Part shown: piece after piece, positions 41,727 through 49,922 of the stretch
Layout of the letters: each line of letters starts with the position of its first letter
How positions within the stretch are numbered: position 1 is the stretch's first letter
DNA from: Thermococcus indicus
GTDB lineage: Archaea > Methanobacteriota_B > Thermococci > Thermococcales > Thermococcaceae
Assembly: GCF_006274605.1 (NCBI RefSeq)
Contig: NZ_CP040846.1
Coordinates: 2,115,041-2,179,040 of the forward strand
Length of the DNA stretch: 64,000 nt
Reading direction: 5' to 3'
Made by a program: the position numbers and the translations under genes
Notes under the pieces: model-generated
The model's database searches: none
Seen by the model: only the letters and a program-made list of their open reading frames with translations
Told to the model about the DNA's origin: nothing

Positions 41727-43331
41727 ATGAACGTTAAGGTTGTTGCTTCCGCTGTGCTGGCCCTCCTTCTCGTGGTCTCGATAGCCGGCTACACCGGGGC
41801 CTTTGGAAAGGGCGGCGAGGGGAAGCTTGAGTACAGGGTTTACACGAAGGAAAGGATAATGGCCGGTGCCTACAAGGTCTACGGCAACCCGAAGCTCGAC
41901 TTCTGGGCGGCCAAGACCGTCCTGACCAACGGCGGGGAGGGAACGATAAAGAACATCAGGATAAGGTATTCCATCGACAACTACGCCCCGGAAACCGAGA
42001 AGAGCTATCCCCTCCTCCTACCGGGCGAAACCATCGTGGACCTCTACTATCCCATAGTCTCAAGTGAGGTCACCAAGCTTTCGGCCTCAACGCCATCGAA
42101 CGTAAGGATAACCATAACCTACGAGGTGAACGGCGAAACCAGGGAGGAAAGCGTCACAAAACCCCTGAGTATCCTCGGCGTCAACGACTTCGTCTTCTCC
42201 TCCCTCAACCCCGAAGAGAGCACGGGGAGCTTCTACGACACCTTCAGCAACGCCCCCCTCTTGGCGGCATGGGTTACCCCGAGCGACCCGGTCGTCAGGG
42301 AGTTCGCCGACATGGGAAACAAGCTGGCAGGGGGTGCCGGGGCGAGTCTGAGCGACGAGGAGGCCATGAAAAGCCTCAGCGGCATGTGGGAGCTGGCGGT
42401 GAGGAACGGCTTCTCCTACAAGACGGAGGGCGAAGGCTACTGGACCGGAAAGTTCTCCGAGCACATAATGTTCCCGCGCGACGTGATAAGGGACAAGAGC
42501 GGAACCTGCGTTGACCTGGCGCTGTGGTTCGCCTCCCTGGCGATGTCCCAGGGGCTTAAGGCCTACATAGTCCTCATGCCCGGCCACGCCTTTCCGCTGA
42601 TAGAACTGCCCAGCGGGGCAGTGATACCCGTCGAGGCAACCGCGATAAATCAGGGGGTCTCATTCCAGGAGGCGGTGCAGATCGGCATGGAGAAGAGCTG
42701 GAAGATGGCGATGGACGGCCCACACGACATCATAGACGTCGCGGAGGAGCATTCCACGGGAATAGTCCCGCCGGAGCTGCCGCCCCTCCAGGCGGATATC
42801 CTCTCAAAGTGGGGGATAAGCCTGAACGCGGGTGGAAACGGGCTCAACAACGGAAACGCCGGTGGAAACGGAGGAAACCCCGAGGGTGAAAACGGTGGAG
42901 AAGCCGGAGGAACCGGGGGGTGGAAAACATACCGCGGCACCTACTTCTCATTCGCCTACCCCGCCGACTGGGACGCGCCCGAGGACTACGGCGGTTACGT
43001 TTACCTGCTGAGCCCCGATGGGGAATTCGAGTTCATCGTTCTATACTCCCAGGGGGCGAGCGTTGGAGACATGGTTCAGGCCTTTGAGGGAAGCCTGGCA
43101 GACGCAGGGGTCGAGATAACCGACCGCCAGGAGGGGGAGGCCAGCGTGATGGGTCAGAACGTGTACGCAGTAGCTTATGGCCTCGGCACTGACTATGGAA
43201 AGTACTCAGCCGCCGCCAGGTACTTCACGGCAGGCGGAGTTGGCTTCGCCGTTATCTACGACTTCCCGGCTGGGAACAGCGAATACAACCAGCTGGGCGA
43301 GCATATTGTGGAAACGTTCAAGTTGGGGTGA
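41727..43331 (+). CDS. Transglutaminase-like exported protein with PsbP-type C-terminus
   Basis: A 534-residue protein with an N-terminal membrane/signal segment (VVASAVLALLLVVSIAGYTG) and a beta-rich domain. A transglutaminase-like core has all three expected residues: Cys in SGTCVDLALWFASLA (about 261), His in MPGHAFPLI (about 287) and an acid in AVIPVEATA (about 304). A Gly/Asn-rich linker (about 370-395) then leads to a C-terminal domain reminiscent of PsbP/Mog1 folds (YFSFAYPADWDAPEDYGG). Unlike the protein at 19597, this one keeps the Cys. The ATG follows GGTGATTCC. Its stop overlaps the GTG of the next frame. Confidence 0.75.
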   Translation: MNVKVVASAVLALLLVVSIAGYTGAFGKGGEGKLEYRVYTKERIMAGAYKVYGNPKLDFWAAKTVLTNGGEGTIKNIRIRYSIDNYAPETEKSYPLLLPGETIVDLYYPIVSSEVTKLSASTPSNVRITITYEVNGETREESVTKPLSILGVNDFVFSSLNPEESTGSFYDTFSNAPLLAAWVTPSDPVVREFADMGNKLAGGAGASLSDEEAMKSLSGMWELAVRNGFSYKTEGEGYWTGKFSEHIMFPRDVIRDKSGTCVDLALWFASLAMSQGLKAYIVLMPGHAFPLIELPSGAVIPVEATAINQGVSFQEAVQIGMEKSWKMAMDGPHDIIDVAEEHSTGIVPPELPPLQADILSKWGISLNAGGNGLNNGNAGGNGGNPEGENGGEAGGTGGWKTYRGTYFSFAYPADWDAPEDYGGYVYLLSPDGEFEFIVLYSQGASVGDMVQAFEGSLADAGVEITDRQEGEASVMGQNVYAVAYGLGTDYGKYSAAARYFTAGGVGFAVIYDFPAGNSEYNQLGEHIVETFKLG

Positions 43332-43336
43332 TGCAG

Positions 43337-43960
43337 ATGAAGAGAACCCTGACCCTGCTGATACTGCTCCTCCTGACGGTGCCCTTGGCCGCGGGGGAGG
43401 TCAAGATAGTGGAGTACAAGATAGACGGAACCATGAAGGTTACGCTAGACGGCGTGGGGAACGCTCAGGTGGAGGAGGCATGGCACCTCACCCCGAACCT
43501 CTACCTCCAGATGAAGGGGGCGTATCCCACAACGTACATGCTGAAGCGCGAGTTCGAGAACAGACGGAGCGACACCGAGTACAGGGACATGAAGATCGAG
43601 TGGGACGACTCCAACAACGAGATCAGGGCAACCTATACCATGCTCGGGGCGGCTATCAACAGGGGCGACCACTGGGAGCTGGACCTGGGGGAGGGCGACA
43701 TGACCCTCTCAAGCCAGAACGGGAACACCGTGGTTTTAACCCTGGTTCAGCCGATTTCCGGGGGAGAGGGAAGGCTCATCGAGACGGCAACGATAGTCCT
43801 CCCCGAGAGGGCGGAGAACGTGAGGGTGGATGACGGGATACTCCGCTACGAGCTTCCAGAGGAGGGAAACGGAAGAAACCCCGCCTTCCTGGGTCTAGCG
43901 ATCATCTCGCTCGCCGGCCTGGTTCTCCTTAACGTGCCCCTAAAGAGGGGAAAGGAATGA
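43337..43960 (+). CDS. Secreted, membrane-anchored hypothetical protein
   Basis: A 207-residue exported protein. The signal peptide is TLTLLILLLLTVPLAAG, followed by a beta-rich domain (VEEAWHLTPNLYLQMKGAYP) and a C-terminal membrane segment (FLGLAIISLAGLVLLNV) with a basic tail. The N-terminal part suggests a domain that reads or binds extracellular ligands; no family is recognised. The ATG at 43337 is 6 bases after the upstream gene's stop. It overlaps the next small ORF by ATGA, so the three genes form one operon. Confidence 0.65.
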   Translation: MKRTLTLLILLLLTVPLAAGEVKIVEYKIDGTMKVTLDGVGNAQVEEAWHLTPNLYLQMKGAYPTTYMLKREFENRRSDTEYRDMKIEWDDSNNEIRATYTMLGAAINRGDHWELDLGEGDMTLSSQNGNTVVLTLVQPISGGEGRLIETATIVLPERAENVRVDDGILRYELPEEGNGRNPAFLGLAIISLAGLVLLNVPLKRGKE

Positions 43961-44100
43961 TAAGGGAGATAAAGAGGGAGATGGTCGATTACATAACCCG
44001 GGAAACCGGAGTGGACAGGGAGGTCGTCGTCAAGGTTCTCCGGGCGGAGGAGGAGTACCTGCTGACGGAGATTAGGGATGCCCTAGGGCGGGTCAAGTGA
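43957..44100 (+). CDS. 47-aa small protein, helical
   Basis: A 48-codon frame from ATG 43957, overlapping the upstream stop (ATGA), to TGA 44098-44100. The peptide (MIREIKREMVDYITRETGVD, then a Lys/Glu/Leu-rich helix ending RDALGRVK) is charged and likely all-helical, with no membrane segment. Translational coupling and codon usage like the neighbours support a real gene. It ends right at the left edge of the TnpB element, so it could also have been truncated by that insertion. Confidence 0.55.
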   Translation: MIREIKREMVDYITRETGVDREVVVKVLRAEEEYLLTEIRDALGRVK

Positions 44101-44109
44101 CTTTTCTCT

Positions 44110-45570
44110 TCTCCAAGCCCCGCCCTTTAGGACGGGGTACAGTATTCTGAAAATCAGCCTTCAAGCAGGAAAGCAACCTTTTTTAAAGCCCAAAAACCGT
44201 ACCATACTTTGGAATGAAGCGGGCAGTAACGGTAAAACTCCAGCCCTCAAAGGAGCAGGAGAAAACCCTCTTCGAGTTAGCCCACGCCACAGCAATAATC
44301 TGGAACAGGCTCAACTACGAGCGATTAAAACAGTTCAAAGAATTCGGCAAAATGGACTTCTCAACAACTGAAAAAGAGGCCTATCACGAGTTCAAAAACT
44401 GGATTGGCGGCTCAACAGTTCAACAATTAGCTCGAAAGAATGCAGAAGCGTGGCGAAGTTTCTTCTCACTCAACAAAAAGAAAAAGAAGAGAGAACTTCC
44501 CGAGTGGTTCAAACCAAAACCACCAAAATTCGTCAAAGAAGAGAATGGGTGGAAGCTCTTCATAATTCCCCTCAGGAACGACCAGTATCGGATTGATGGG
44601 AACGTTATTGAATTGAGGAGGCTCGGCAAATTTGGAAAACTCGAAGTTCAGTTTAAGGGGAGAATACACCTGAAGGGCAAGCAAGGGCGGTTGGAAGTAA
44701 CCTACGACCCGGTAAAGCGGAAGTGGTATGCTCACATCAGCTTTACGATCGAGGAGAAACTTGAGGGTGGAGAATGGGTTAAGCTTCCGAGAACTCCCAA
44801 GGGGAGCCTTTCAGCAGGAATTGACTTGGGGATTAACAACTTGATGGCCGTTTACGTTGAGAATGGGGAAAGCTTTCTGGTCAATGGAAGGCCACTCAAG
44901 AGCATTGATTTTTACTGGTGGAAGAAGATTGCTGAGTACCAGTCGAAACTCAACAAGTCCGGCTGTAAAAAGAGTAGAAAACTCAAAAGAATGCACGAGA
45001 AGGCGAAACTTCAGGCGAAGCACTACATCAATACTGTCGTTAGACAGACTGTTAAGAAACTCTATGAACTTGGAGTTTCCAAAATCGTCGTGGGTTATCC
45101 GAAAGGCATTGCAAGAAACTCCGACAAGGGTAAAAAGCAAAACTTCATCCTCTCTCATGTCTGGCGGTTTAATTACGTAATTAAACGTCTCAAGGAAGTT
45201 GCTGAGGAGTATGGTATTATTGTTGAGGTGGTTGATGAGGCTTTCACTTCGCAAGTTTGCCCTCTCTGTGGCCAACGCCATGAGAATGCTCGTTTTGTTA
45301 GGGGTTTGTTTAAGTGCCACAGGGAGGGTGTTGTTATGAATGCTGACCTTGTTGGGGCGTTTAATATTTTAAAGAAGGCGGTAAAAACCATAACCCCAAA
45401 TCTGAGCGGTCTTTATGCTCAGGGGAGGGGTAACGGGGGGAAGACCCTCCCCGAGGGGCTGAAAGCCATCTTCACTGGCTTTGGTGAAGCCCCTCAAACC
45501 TCCCCGCCAATGGCGAGGGGTTAAACCATTGGAACCCTCGCCCTTCAGGGCGGGGAGGAGGTCAGCCTCC
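44110..45570 (+). mobile_element. IS200/IS605-type element with tnpB only
   Basis: A TnpB gene is bracketed by GC-rich hairpins typical of this superfamily. At the left, CCCCGCCC and GGACGGGG (44118-44137) pair with one mismatch. At the right, CCTCGCCC and GGGCGGGG (45536-45555) pair, followed by a second hairpin GGAGG/CCTCC (45557-45570). No TnpA gene is present, so movement would need TnpA in trans. The exact ends and target site cannot be fixed without an empty site. Elements of this type do not duplicate their target. Confidence 0.7.
44214..45524 (+). CDS. tnpB: TnpB, RNA-guided nuclease family
   Basis: A 436-residue TnpB. The RuvC-like core has the first Asp in AGIDLGINNL (about 204) and the last Asp in MNADLVGAFNI (about 378). 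At the middle motif the usual Glu of the EDL pattern is replaced by SKIVVGYPKGIAR. The zinc ribbon has CPLCG (349-352) and FKCHREG (368), so the expected fourth Cys reads Glu (371). Family TnpB proteins cut DNA guided by an RNA from the element's right end; whether this variant cuts is open. TATA-like CTTTTTTAAAG lies about 25 bases before the ATG. Confidence 0.9.
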   Translation: MKRAVTVKLQPSKEQEKTLFELAHATAIIWNRLNYERLKQFKEFGKMDFSTTEKEAYHEFKNWIGGSTVQQLARKNAEAWRSFFSLNKKKKKRELPEWFKPKPPKFVKEENGWKLFIIPLRNDQYRIDGNVIELRRLGKFGKLEVQFKGRIHLKGKQGRLEVTYDPVKRKWYAHISFTIEEKLEGGEWVKLPRTPKGSLSAGIDLGINNLMAVYVENGESFLVNGRPLKSIDFYWWKKIAEYQSKLNKSGCKKSRKLKRMHEKAKLQAKHYINTVVRQTVKKLYELGVSKIVVGYPKGIARNSDKGKKQNFILSHVWRFNYVIKRLKEVAEEYGIIVEVVDEAFTSQVCPLCGQRHENARFVRGLFKCHREGVVMNADLVGAFNILKKAVKTITPNLSGLYAQGRGNGGKTLPEGLKAIFTGFGEAPQTSPPMARG

Positions 45571-45580
45571 CATTTTTCCG
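45525..45580 (+). ncRNA. Putative omega RNA 3' region of the TnpB element
   Basis: In TnpB elements the guide RNA is formed from the 3' end of tnpB and the right end. Here the region has the stacked GC hairpins expected of such RNA (45536-45555 and 45557-45570), plus CCCCGCC/GGCGAGGGG in the tail of tnpB at about 45503-45520. The guide would be the genomic bases just outside the element, beginning near CATTTTTCCGG at 45571. Boundaries are approximate. Confidence 0.4.
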
Positions 45581-45659
45581 GCAACTATAAAAACTTTGAG
45601 CGCGTAGTGAGAGCTTGAAAACCGGTCGCGATATAAACGCCGGTTCTGGAGAGGGTTGT

Positions 45660-47966
45660 GTGAACCGTCCAGATGATGTAGCCCTGCTGAAATCGATTCT
45701 CAGTGAGACCAACCTTCAGATAATCTCACTCCTCAGAACGGACTCTCTGAACACACGGGAGATAGCCCGTCTTCTCCAGAAGGACGAGACGCAGATCTCC
45801 AGGGGATTGAGGAACCTTGAGCGGATGGGCATCGTTGAGGGAAGGTGGGTTCGGCTGGGGGGCAAAAACGTCAAGCTCTACTCCCTCAAGTGCGACGAGT
45901 TCAGCGTCCGCTTCACAGCTGGGGGAATCGAGGTGGCGATGGGCGATACCGTCTACCGCCGTCCCCAGCGGCTTCTGGCATCCAGCGTGCCGGAGGTGAA
46001 GAACTTCGTTGGAAGGGAGGAGGAGCTGAAACTCCTCAAAGGAAACGCACCTGTTGTGGCCGTGTTCGGGATAGCAGGGATAGGGAAATCCAGCCTCGTG
46101 GCGAGGGCCTTTGAGGACGCCTTCTGGTACTCGATGGACGGGAGCGAGAGCCTTGAGTACGTGGCGTGGCAGATGGCACTCTACCTGAACATGAAAGGGT
46201 TCCCGGAGCTGACCGAATACCTGCGCGCCGGCGGAAGGGAGTCCGAATCCATAAGGGAACTGGTTCTCGAAGGAATGGAGGAGACCCGCTCCATAGTAGT
46301 CTTCGACGACCTTCACAAGTGCACCGATGAGGATGTTGAGTCGTTTCTGCGGTTCCTATCATCAAGGGTTGAGAGGGGAAAGCTGATCCTCATCTCAAGG
46401 GAAAAGCCCAGGGTGGACTATGAGAGGGTTCTTTTCATACACCTCAGGGGGCTGAAAATTGAGGAATCCCACAGGCTCCTGAGCCTCAGGATTCCGGGGA
46501 TAACCCTGAAGGAGTCGGTCAGGATGCACCACCTCACCCTGGGCCACCCCCTGCTCCTCGTCCTTGCCGCGGAGGCTCCGGGAACGGCGGGAGACGAAGA
46601 CTCACTCTTCGAATACCTGCTGGGGGAGATATACGACACGCTGGACGAGAGGGAAAGGCTCGTACTTCAGGTCCTGGCGCTCTTCGACGAGCCCGTAGAG
46701 CTATCCGCCCTCAGGAGGATGACGTACAGAAACGCATTCCTGGTTCTGTACTCCCTCCTGAACAAGAGTCTGGTGGAAAGAAAGGGCGAGAGCTATCAGG
46801 TCCACGACCTCCTCAGGGCATTTATCCGACGGGTCAGCGAGGTTGACGAGGAGCGCTATTACAGAGAGTACGTCTCGTACCTCCTGGAGAAAAACACGGC
46901 CAGGGAGTTCCTCACGGCATTCACATATGCCGCCAGGTTGGGGGACGAGAGGCTGATAGCCGAGATAACCGAGCTGAGGGTAAGGAGGCTCTGGAGGGTT
47001 GCGCTGGACTTCCCAACGGCGTACATGAGACTCCTCAGGGGGGTAGGCAGCAGCCCGTACGCAAAGAAGGAGATGGCACGGCTCTACTTCAACAGGGGGT
47101 TCTTTGAGAGGGCCCTGAACCTGTGGAGTGAGGCATTAGGGGGTGTTGAGGGGGACTTCCACAGGTTCGACGCCCTCATGATGCTCGTCGACGTCCACTG
47201 CGAGATGGGAGATATCGAGTCAGCGGAAAGGATTTTCAGCGAGCTTGAGGGGATTTTCAGGAGGCAGGGGCAAGACCCCTACATCCGGCTCGGTTACTAC
47301 ATCGAGCTCACAAAGATAAGGACGTTCAGGAGGGAGCGCGAGAAGGCCATCGAAAGCGCCTTCAAGGAGCTTGAGGCTGTAAGGAACTACCCGGAGCCGT
47401 ATCCCGAACTCGAAGCCCTCATCCTCTACCACATAGGCTACCTCTACGTCGAGCTCGGCGAGCTTCAGCGGGCGCTGACATACTACCGGGAGGGCCTTGA
47501 GACGGCCAACGCATACAGCCTGCCCTTCATGCTGAACCTGGGATACCTGCAGATGGGGATAGTTCACTATTACCTCAGGAATTTCGACGAGGCCGCCGGC
47601 AACGCCAAGAAAGCCGCGGAGTACTTCCTGGGAGTTAGAAACTACCGCAGGGCGCTGGATGCGCTCTTCAGGCTGACGGTGTCCCTCATGGGGCTGGGGG
47701 CGTATGAAGAGGCCGAAAAATGGGCCGAGAAAATGACCGAGATAACCCACAGCACGAACTACCCGCTGGGATGGACGGCCTACGTGCTCATCGGAATCCT
47801 GAGGGCGCTCAGGGGAGAGGGCGGCAGGGAATACCTTGAAACGGGCCTGGAGAAAATCAAGAACAACCAATACCTGTACAGGGGACTAATTGAAGAGCTG
47901 GCCGTTCTCTTCGACGAGGAGGACGTAGATTCCTGGCTTTCCAGCGGCTCTAGTTCCAAACCCTGA
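45660..47966 (+). CDS. STAND NTPase with winged helix and TPR-like repeats
   Basis: A 768-residue protein. An N-terminal winged helix (residues about 6-70, SLNTREIARLLQKDETQISR) leads to a linker and VGREEELKLL. A P-loop NTPase follows with Walker A FGIAGIGKSSLVARAF (about 136-151), Walker B SIVVFDDLHKC and sensor LILISREKP. After a winged NTPase-associated helix region comes a long run of TPR-like helices (about 460-740). This is the layout of STAND signal switches, from MalT-type regulators to antiviral sensors. The GTG at 45660 follows GAGAGGGTT. A TTG at 45615 would give a leaderless form 15 residues longer from TATA CTATAAAAAC. Confidence 0.8.
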   Translation: MNRPDDVALLKSILSETNLQIISLLRTDSLNTREIARLLQKDETQISRGLRNLERMGIVEGRWVRLGGKNVKLYSLKCDEFSVRFTAGGIEVAMGDTVYRRPQRLLASSVPEVKNFVGREEELKLLKGNAPVVAVFGIAGIGKSSLVARAFEDAFWYSMDGSESLEYVAWQMALYLNMKGFPELTEYLRAGGRESESIRELVLEGMEETRSIVVFDDLHKCTDEDVESFLRFLSSRVERGKLILISREKPRVDYERVLFIHLRGLKIEESHRLLSLRIPGITLKESVRMHHLTLGHPLLLVLAAEAPGTAGDEDSLFEYLLGEIYDTLDERERLVLQVLALFDEPVELSALRRMTYRNAFLVLYSLLNKSLVERKGESYQVHDLLRAFIRRVSEVDEERYYREYVSYLLEKNTAREFLTAFTYAARLGDERLIAEITELRVRRLWRVALDFPTAYMRLLRGVGSSPYAKKEMARLYFNRGFFERALNLWSEALGGVEGDFHRFDALMMLVDVHCEMGDIESAERIFSELEGIFRRQGQDPYIRLGYYIELTKIRTFRREREKAIESAFKELEAVRNYPEPYPELEALILYHIGYLYVELGELQRALTYYREGLETANAYSLPFMLNLGYLQMGIVHYYLRNFDEAAGNAKKAAEYFLGVRNYRRALDALFRLTVSLMGLGAYEEAEKWAEKMTEITHSTNYPLGWTAYVLIGILRALRGEGGREYLETGLEKIKNNQYLYRGLIEELAVLFDEEDVDSWLSSGSSSKP

Positions 47967-48801
47967 CATCACCGTCCGGCTTTATCTCGATGAAAGCCCT
48001 CCTGTTGGCCCAGCACTGGACGACCAGCCCCACCGGAAAGCTCGCCGGATGCCTGTGGGCGACCTCTATCTTGACGTCCAAGGCGGTGGTCTTCCCGCCC
48101 ATACCCATCGGACCGATCCCTGTGCTGTTCACTTCCGTCAGAAGTTCCTCCTCGATTTTCGCTATCCTCCCATCCGGGTTCCTCTCGCCCACCTTCCTCA
48201 GCAGGGCCTTTTTGGCCAGGAGCAGGGCGTAATCTGCACCCCCACCAACCCCTATGCCCAGGATGACCGGCGGGCACGGCTTTCCGCCGCAGGCCCTAAC
48301 GTGCTCGACGACGAAGCGCTTTACCCCTTCCCAGCCCCCGGCGGGGGTCAGCATTGCTAAAGCAGAGCAGTTCTCGCTTCCGCCGCCCTTCGGAAGAACC
48401 GCTATCCTTATTCTATCCCCCGGAACGGGCTCCCAGTGGATTATGGGAATCCCTTCCCCGGTGTTGTCACCGGAGTTCCTCCCCGTGAGAACATCGACGG
48501 CGTTCGGCCTGAGGGGGATTTCCTCAGTTGCCCTCCTCGTCGCCTCGATGAGCAGATCTCTGAGTTTTCCGAGAAAGGGACTCCCAACGCCGGCCTCGAC
48601 GAAGAAGGTAACCGTGCCCGTGTCCTGACAGACGGGAACCCTGTCGGCGAAGCCGAGGTCTATTGCCTTAATTATGTTCCCGAGGTTGAAGCGCGCTGTC
48701 TCGTCCTCCTCCCCGGCGTAGGCCTTCCTGATGGCGGAGAAGGTGTCCTCGGGGATCTTGGTGACGGCAAGTCTTATCGCCTCAACGATGGCCTCAATCA
48801 A
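47950..48801 (-). CDS. Fumarate hydratase class I, alpha subunit
   Basis: A 283-residue alpha part of the iron-sulfur class I fumarase. It has the cluster Cys residues in VPVCQDTGTVTFFVE (about 57), SENCSALAML (about 143) and HVRACGGKPCPP (about 170). NAVDVLTGRNSGDNTGEGIP and GIGVGGGADYALLLAKKAL are also family segments. The partner beta subunit is at 41105. The start is TTG 48801 with GGTGGAT upstream; a nearby ATG at 48808 is out of frame. The 3' end overlaps the convergent STAND gene by 17 bases. Confidence 0.93.
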   Translation of the reverse strand: MIEAIVEAIRLAVTKIPEDTFSAIRKAYAGEEDETARFNLGNIIKAIDLGFADRVPVCQDTGTVTFFVEAGVGSPFLGKLRDLLIEATRRATEEIPLRPNAVDVLTGRNSGDNTGEGIPIIHWEPVPGDRIRIAVLPKGGGSENCSALAMLTPAGGWEGVKRFVVEHVRACGGKPCPPVILGIGVGGGADYALLLAKKALLRKVGERNPDGRIAKIEEELLTEVNSTGIGPMGMGGKTTALDVKIEVAHRHPASFPVGLVVQCWANRRAFIEIKPDGDVRVWN

Positions 48802-48832
48802 TTGGCATCCACCTGTTGAAGATTGTGATTGT

Positions 48833-48850
48833 AGTTAAAAAGTTTTAACT
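48833..48850. promoter_or_regulatory. 18-bp palindrome over the fumarase alpha TATA box
   Basis: AGTTAAAA (48833-48840), AG, TTTTAACT (48843-48850) is a perfect palindrome with 8-bp arms. On the minus strand it covers the BRE/TATA region (CTTTTTAACT) of the fumarase alpha gene, about 30-40 bases before its start. AT-rich promoters can be palindromic by chance, so its role as an operator is only suggested. Confidence 0.45.
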
Positions 48851-48880
48851 TGAACATTGCACAAAATCCCGGAAGGTTTA

Positions 48881-48962
48881 CCACCATATTGGCAAACTTT
48901 GGCATTAAACTGTCCCACCATACCGGTACATATTTCGGCAGAACTGCACCACCGTACCGGCA
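48881..48962. repeat. Three 14-bp direct repeats at 34-bp spacing
   Basis: CCACCATATTGGCA (48881), CCACCATACCGGTA (48915) and CCACCGTACCGGCA (48949) recur exactly every 34 bases upstream of the fumarase alpha promoter. They match at 11 to 12 of 14 positions pairwise. The core TACCGGTA is itself palindromic. Between them the sequence is only partly similar. There are too few copies, with too short a repeat, for a CRISPR array. Regulator sites are the more likely reading. Confidence 0.5.
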
Positions 48963-48994
48963 ACATTCAAACCACAGAAGAGAAAGAAAGGGCA

Positions 48995-49912
48995 TCAGCC
49001 CTTCAGAACCTCGACTATCTGCTCCGCAACCTGGACGCCAGCGCGCATCTGGGCCTCGACGGTCGAGGCGCCGATGTGCGGGGTGAGGACGACGTTGTCG
49101 AGCTTGGTGAGCGGGTGGTCGGCCGGGAGCGGCTCCTCCTCGAAGACGTCCAGGCCGGCCCCGGCAATCCAGCCCTCCTGGAGGGCCTTGACGAGGGCGT
49201 TTGTGTCCACGACGGCACCGCGAGCGGCGTTGATGAGTATTGCCGTCGGCTTCATGAGCTTAAGGCGCTCCTCGTTTATGAGGTGGTAGGTTGCATCGAT
49301 GAGCGGGACGTGGAGGGTAACCACGTCACTCTCCCGGAGGAGAGTCTCAAGGTCGACGAACTTCCCACCGACTTCCTTCGCGCGCTCTTCGTTCGGGTAC
49401 GGGTCGTAGAGGAGAACGTTCATGCCGAGGGCCTTGGCTATCTTGGCTATGCTGTAGCCTATCCTTCCGAAGCCGACGACTCCAAGGGTCTTGCCCTCAA
49501 GCTCGATTCCCATGGCCTGCTTCTTGGCCCAGGTTCCCTCGCGCATCTTCCTGTCGGCGAAGGCGATCTTTCTGGCCACGTTGAACATAAGCGCAACGGC
49601 GAGCTCGGCGACGCTTCTGCTTGAAGCGCCTGGGCTGTTCACGACCTTTATCCCGCGCTCCTTGGCGGCCTCAAGGTCGATGTTGTCCAGACCGACGCCG
49701 GCCCTTCCGATGACCTTGAGCTTCGGAGCAGCTTCGATGACCTTTCTCGTCACCTTCGGCTTGCTCCTGACTATTATAGCCTCAACGTCCCCGACGAGCT
49801 CCAGAAGGCGGGTCTCATCGGGATACTCCTCGTAAACAATTTCAAAACCGGCGTTCTTCAAAACGTCGATTGCCTTCTCGTGCAGCGGTGCCGCAACCAA
49901 AACCTTCACCAT
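48995..49912 (-). CDS. serA: D-3-phosphoglycerate dehydrogenase-type enzyme
   Basis: A 305-residue D-isomer-specific 2-hydroxyacid dehydrogenase. The NAD loop is GKTLGVVGFGRIGYSIAK (about 142-159). Catalytic residues sit in INAARGAVVDTNAL (Arg), GLDVFEEEPLP (Glu) and VVLTPHIGASTVEAQ (His). The substrate loop has VIGRAGVGLDNID. It lacks the C-terminal ACT domain of long SerA forms, as usual in Thermococcales. It probably oxidises 3-phosphoglycerate for serine synthesis, though related glyoxylate or hydroxypyruvate reductases cannot be excluded. ATG 49912 follows GAGGTGATGGAA; ATG 49918 is possible. Confidence 0.85.
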   Translation of the reverse strand: MVKVLVAAPLHEKAIDVLKNAGFEIVYEEYPDETRLLELVGDVEAIIVRSKPKVTRKVIEAAPKLKVIGRAGVGLDNIDLEAAKERGIKVVNSPGASSRSVAELAVALMFNVARKIAFADRKMREGTWAKKQAMGIELEGKTLGVVGFGRIGYSIAKIAKALGMNVLLYDPYPNEERAKEVGGKFVDLETLLRESDVVTLHVPLIDATYHLINEERLKLMKPTAILINAARGAVVDTNALVKALQEGWIAGAGLDVFEEEPLPADHPLTKLDNVVLTPHIGASTVEAQMRAGVQVAEQIVEVLKG

Positions 49913-49922
49913 TTCCATCACC

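Noticed and set aside
48881-48994. The 34-bp spaced repeats considered as a mini CRISPR array.
   Set aside because: Only 14 of 34 bases repeat, copies differ from each other, there are three of them, and no cas gene is in the window.
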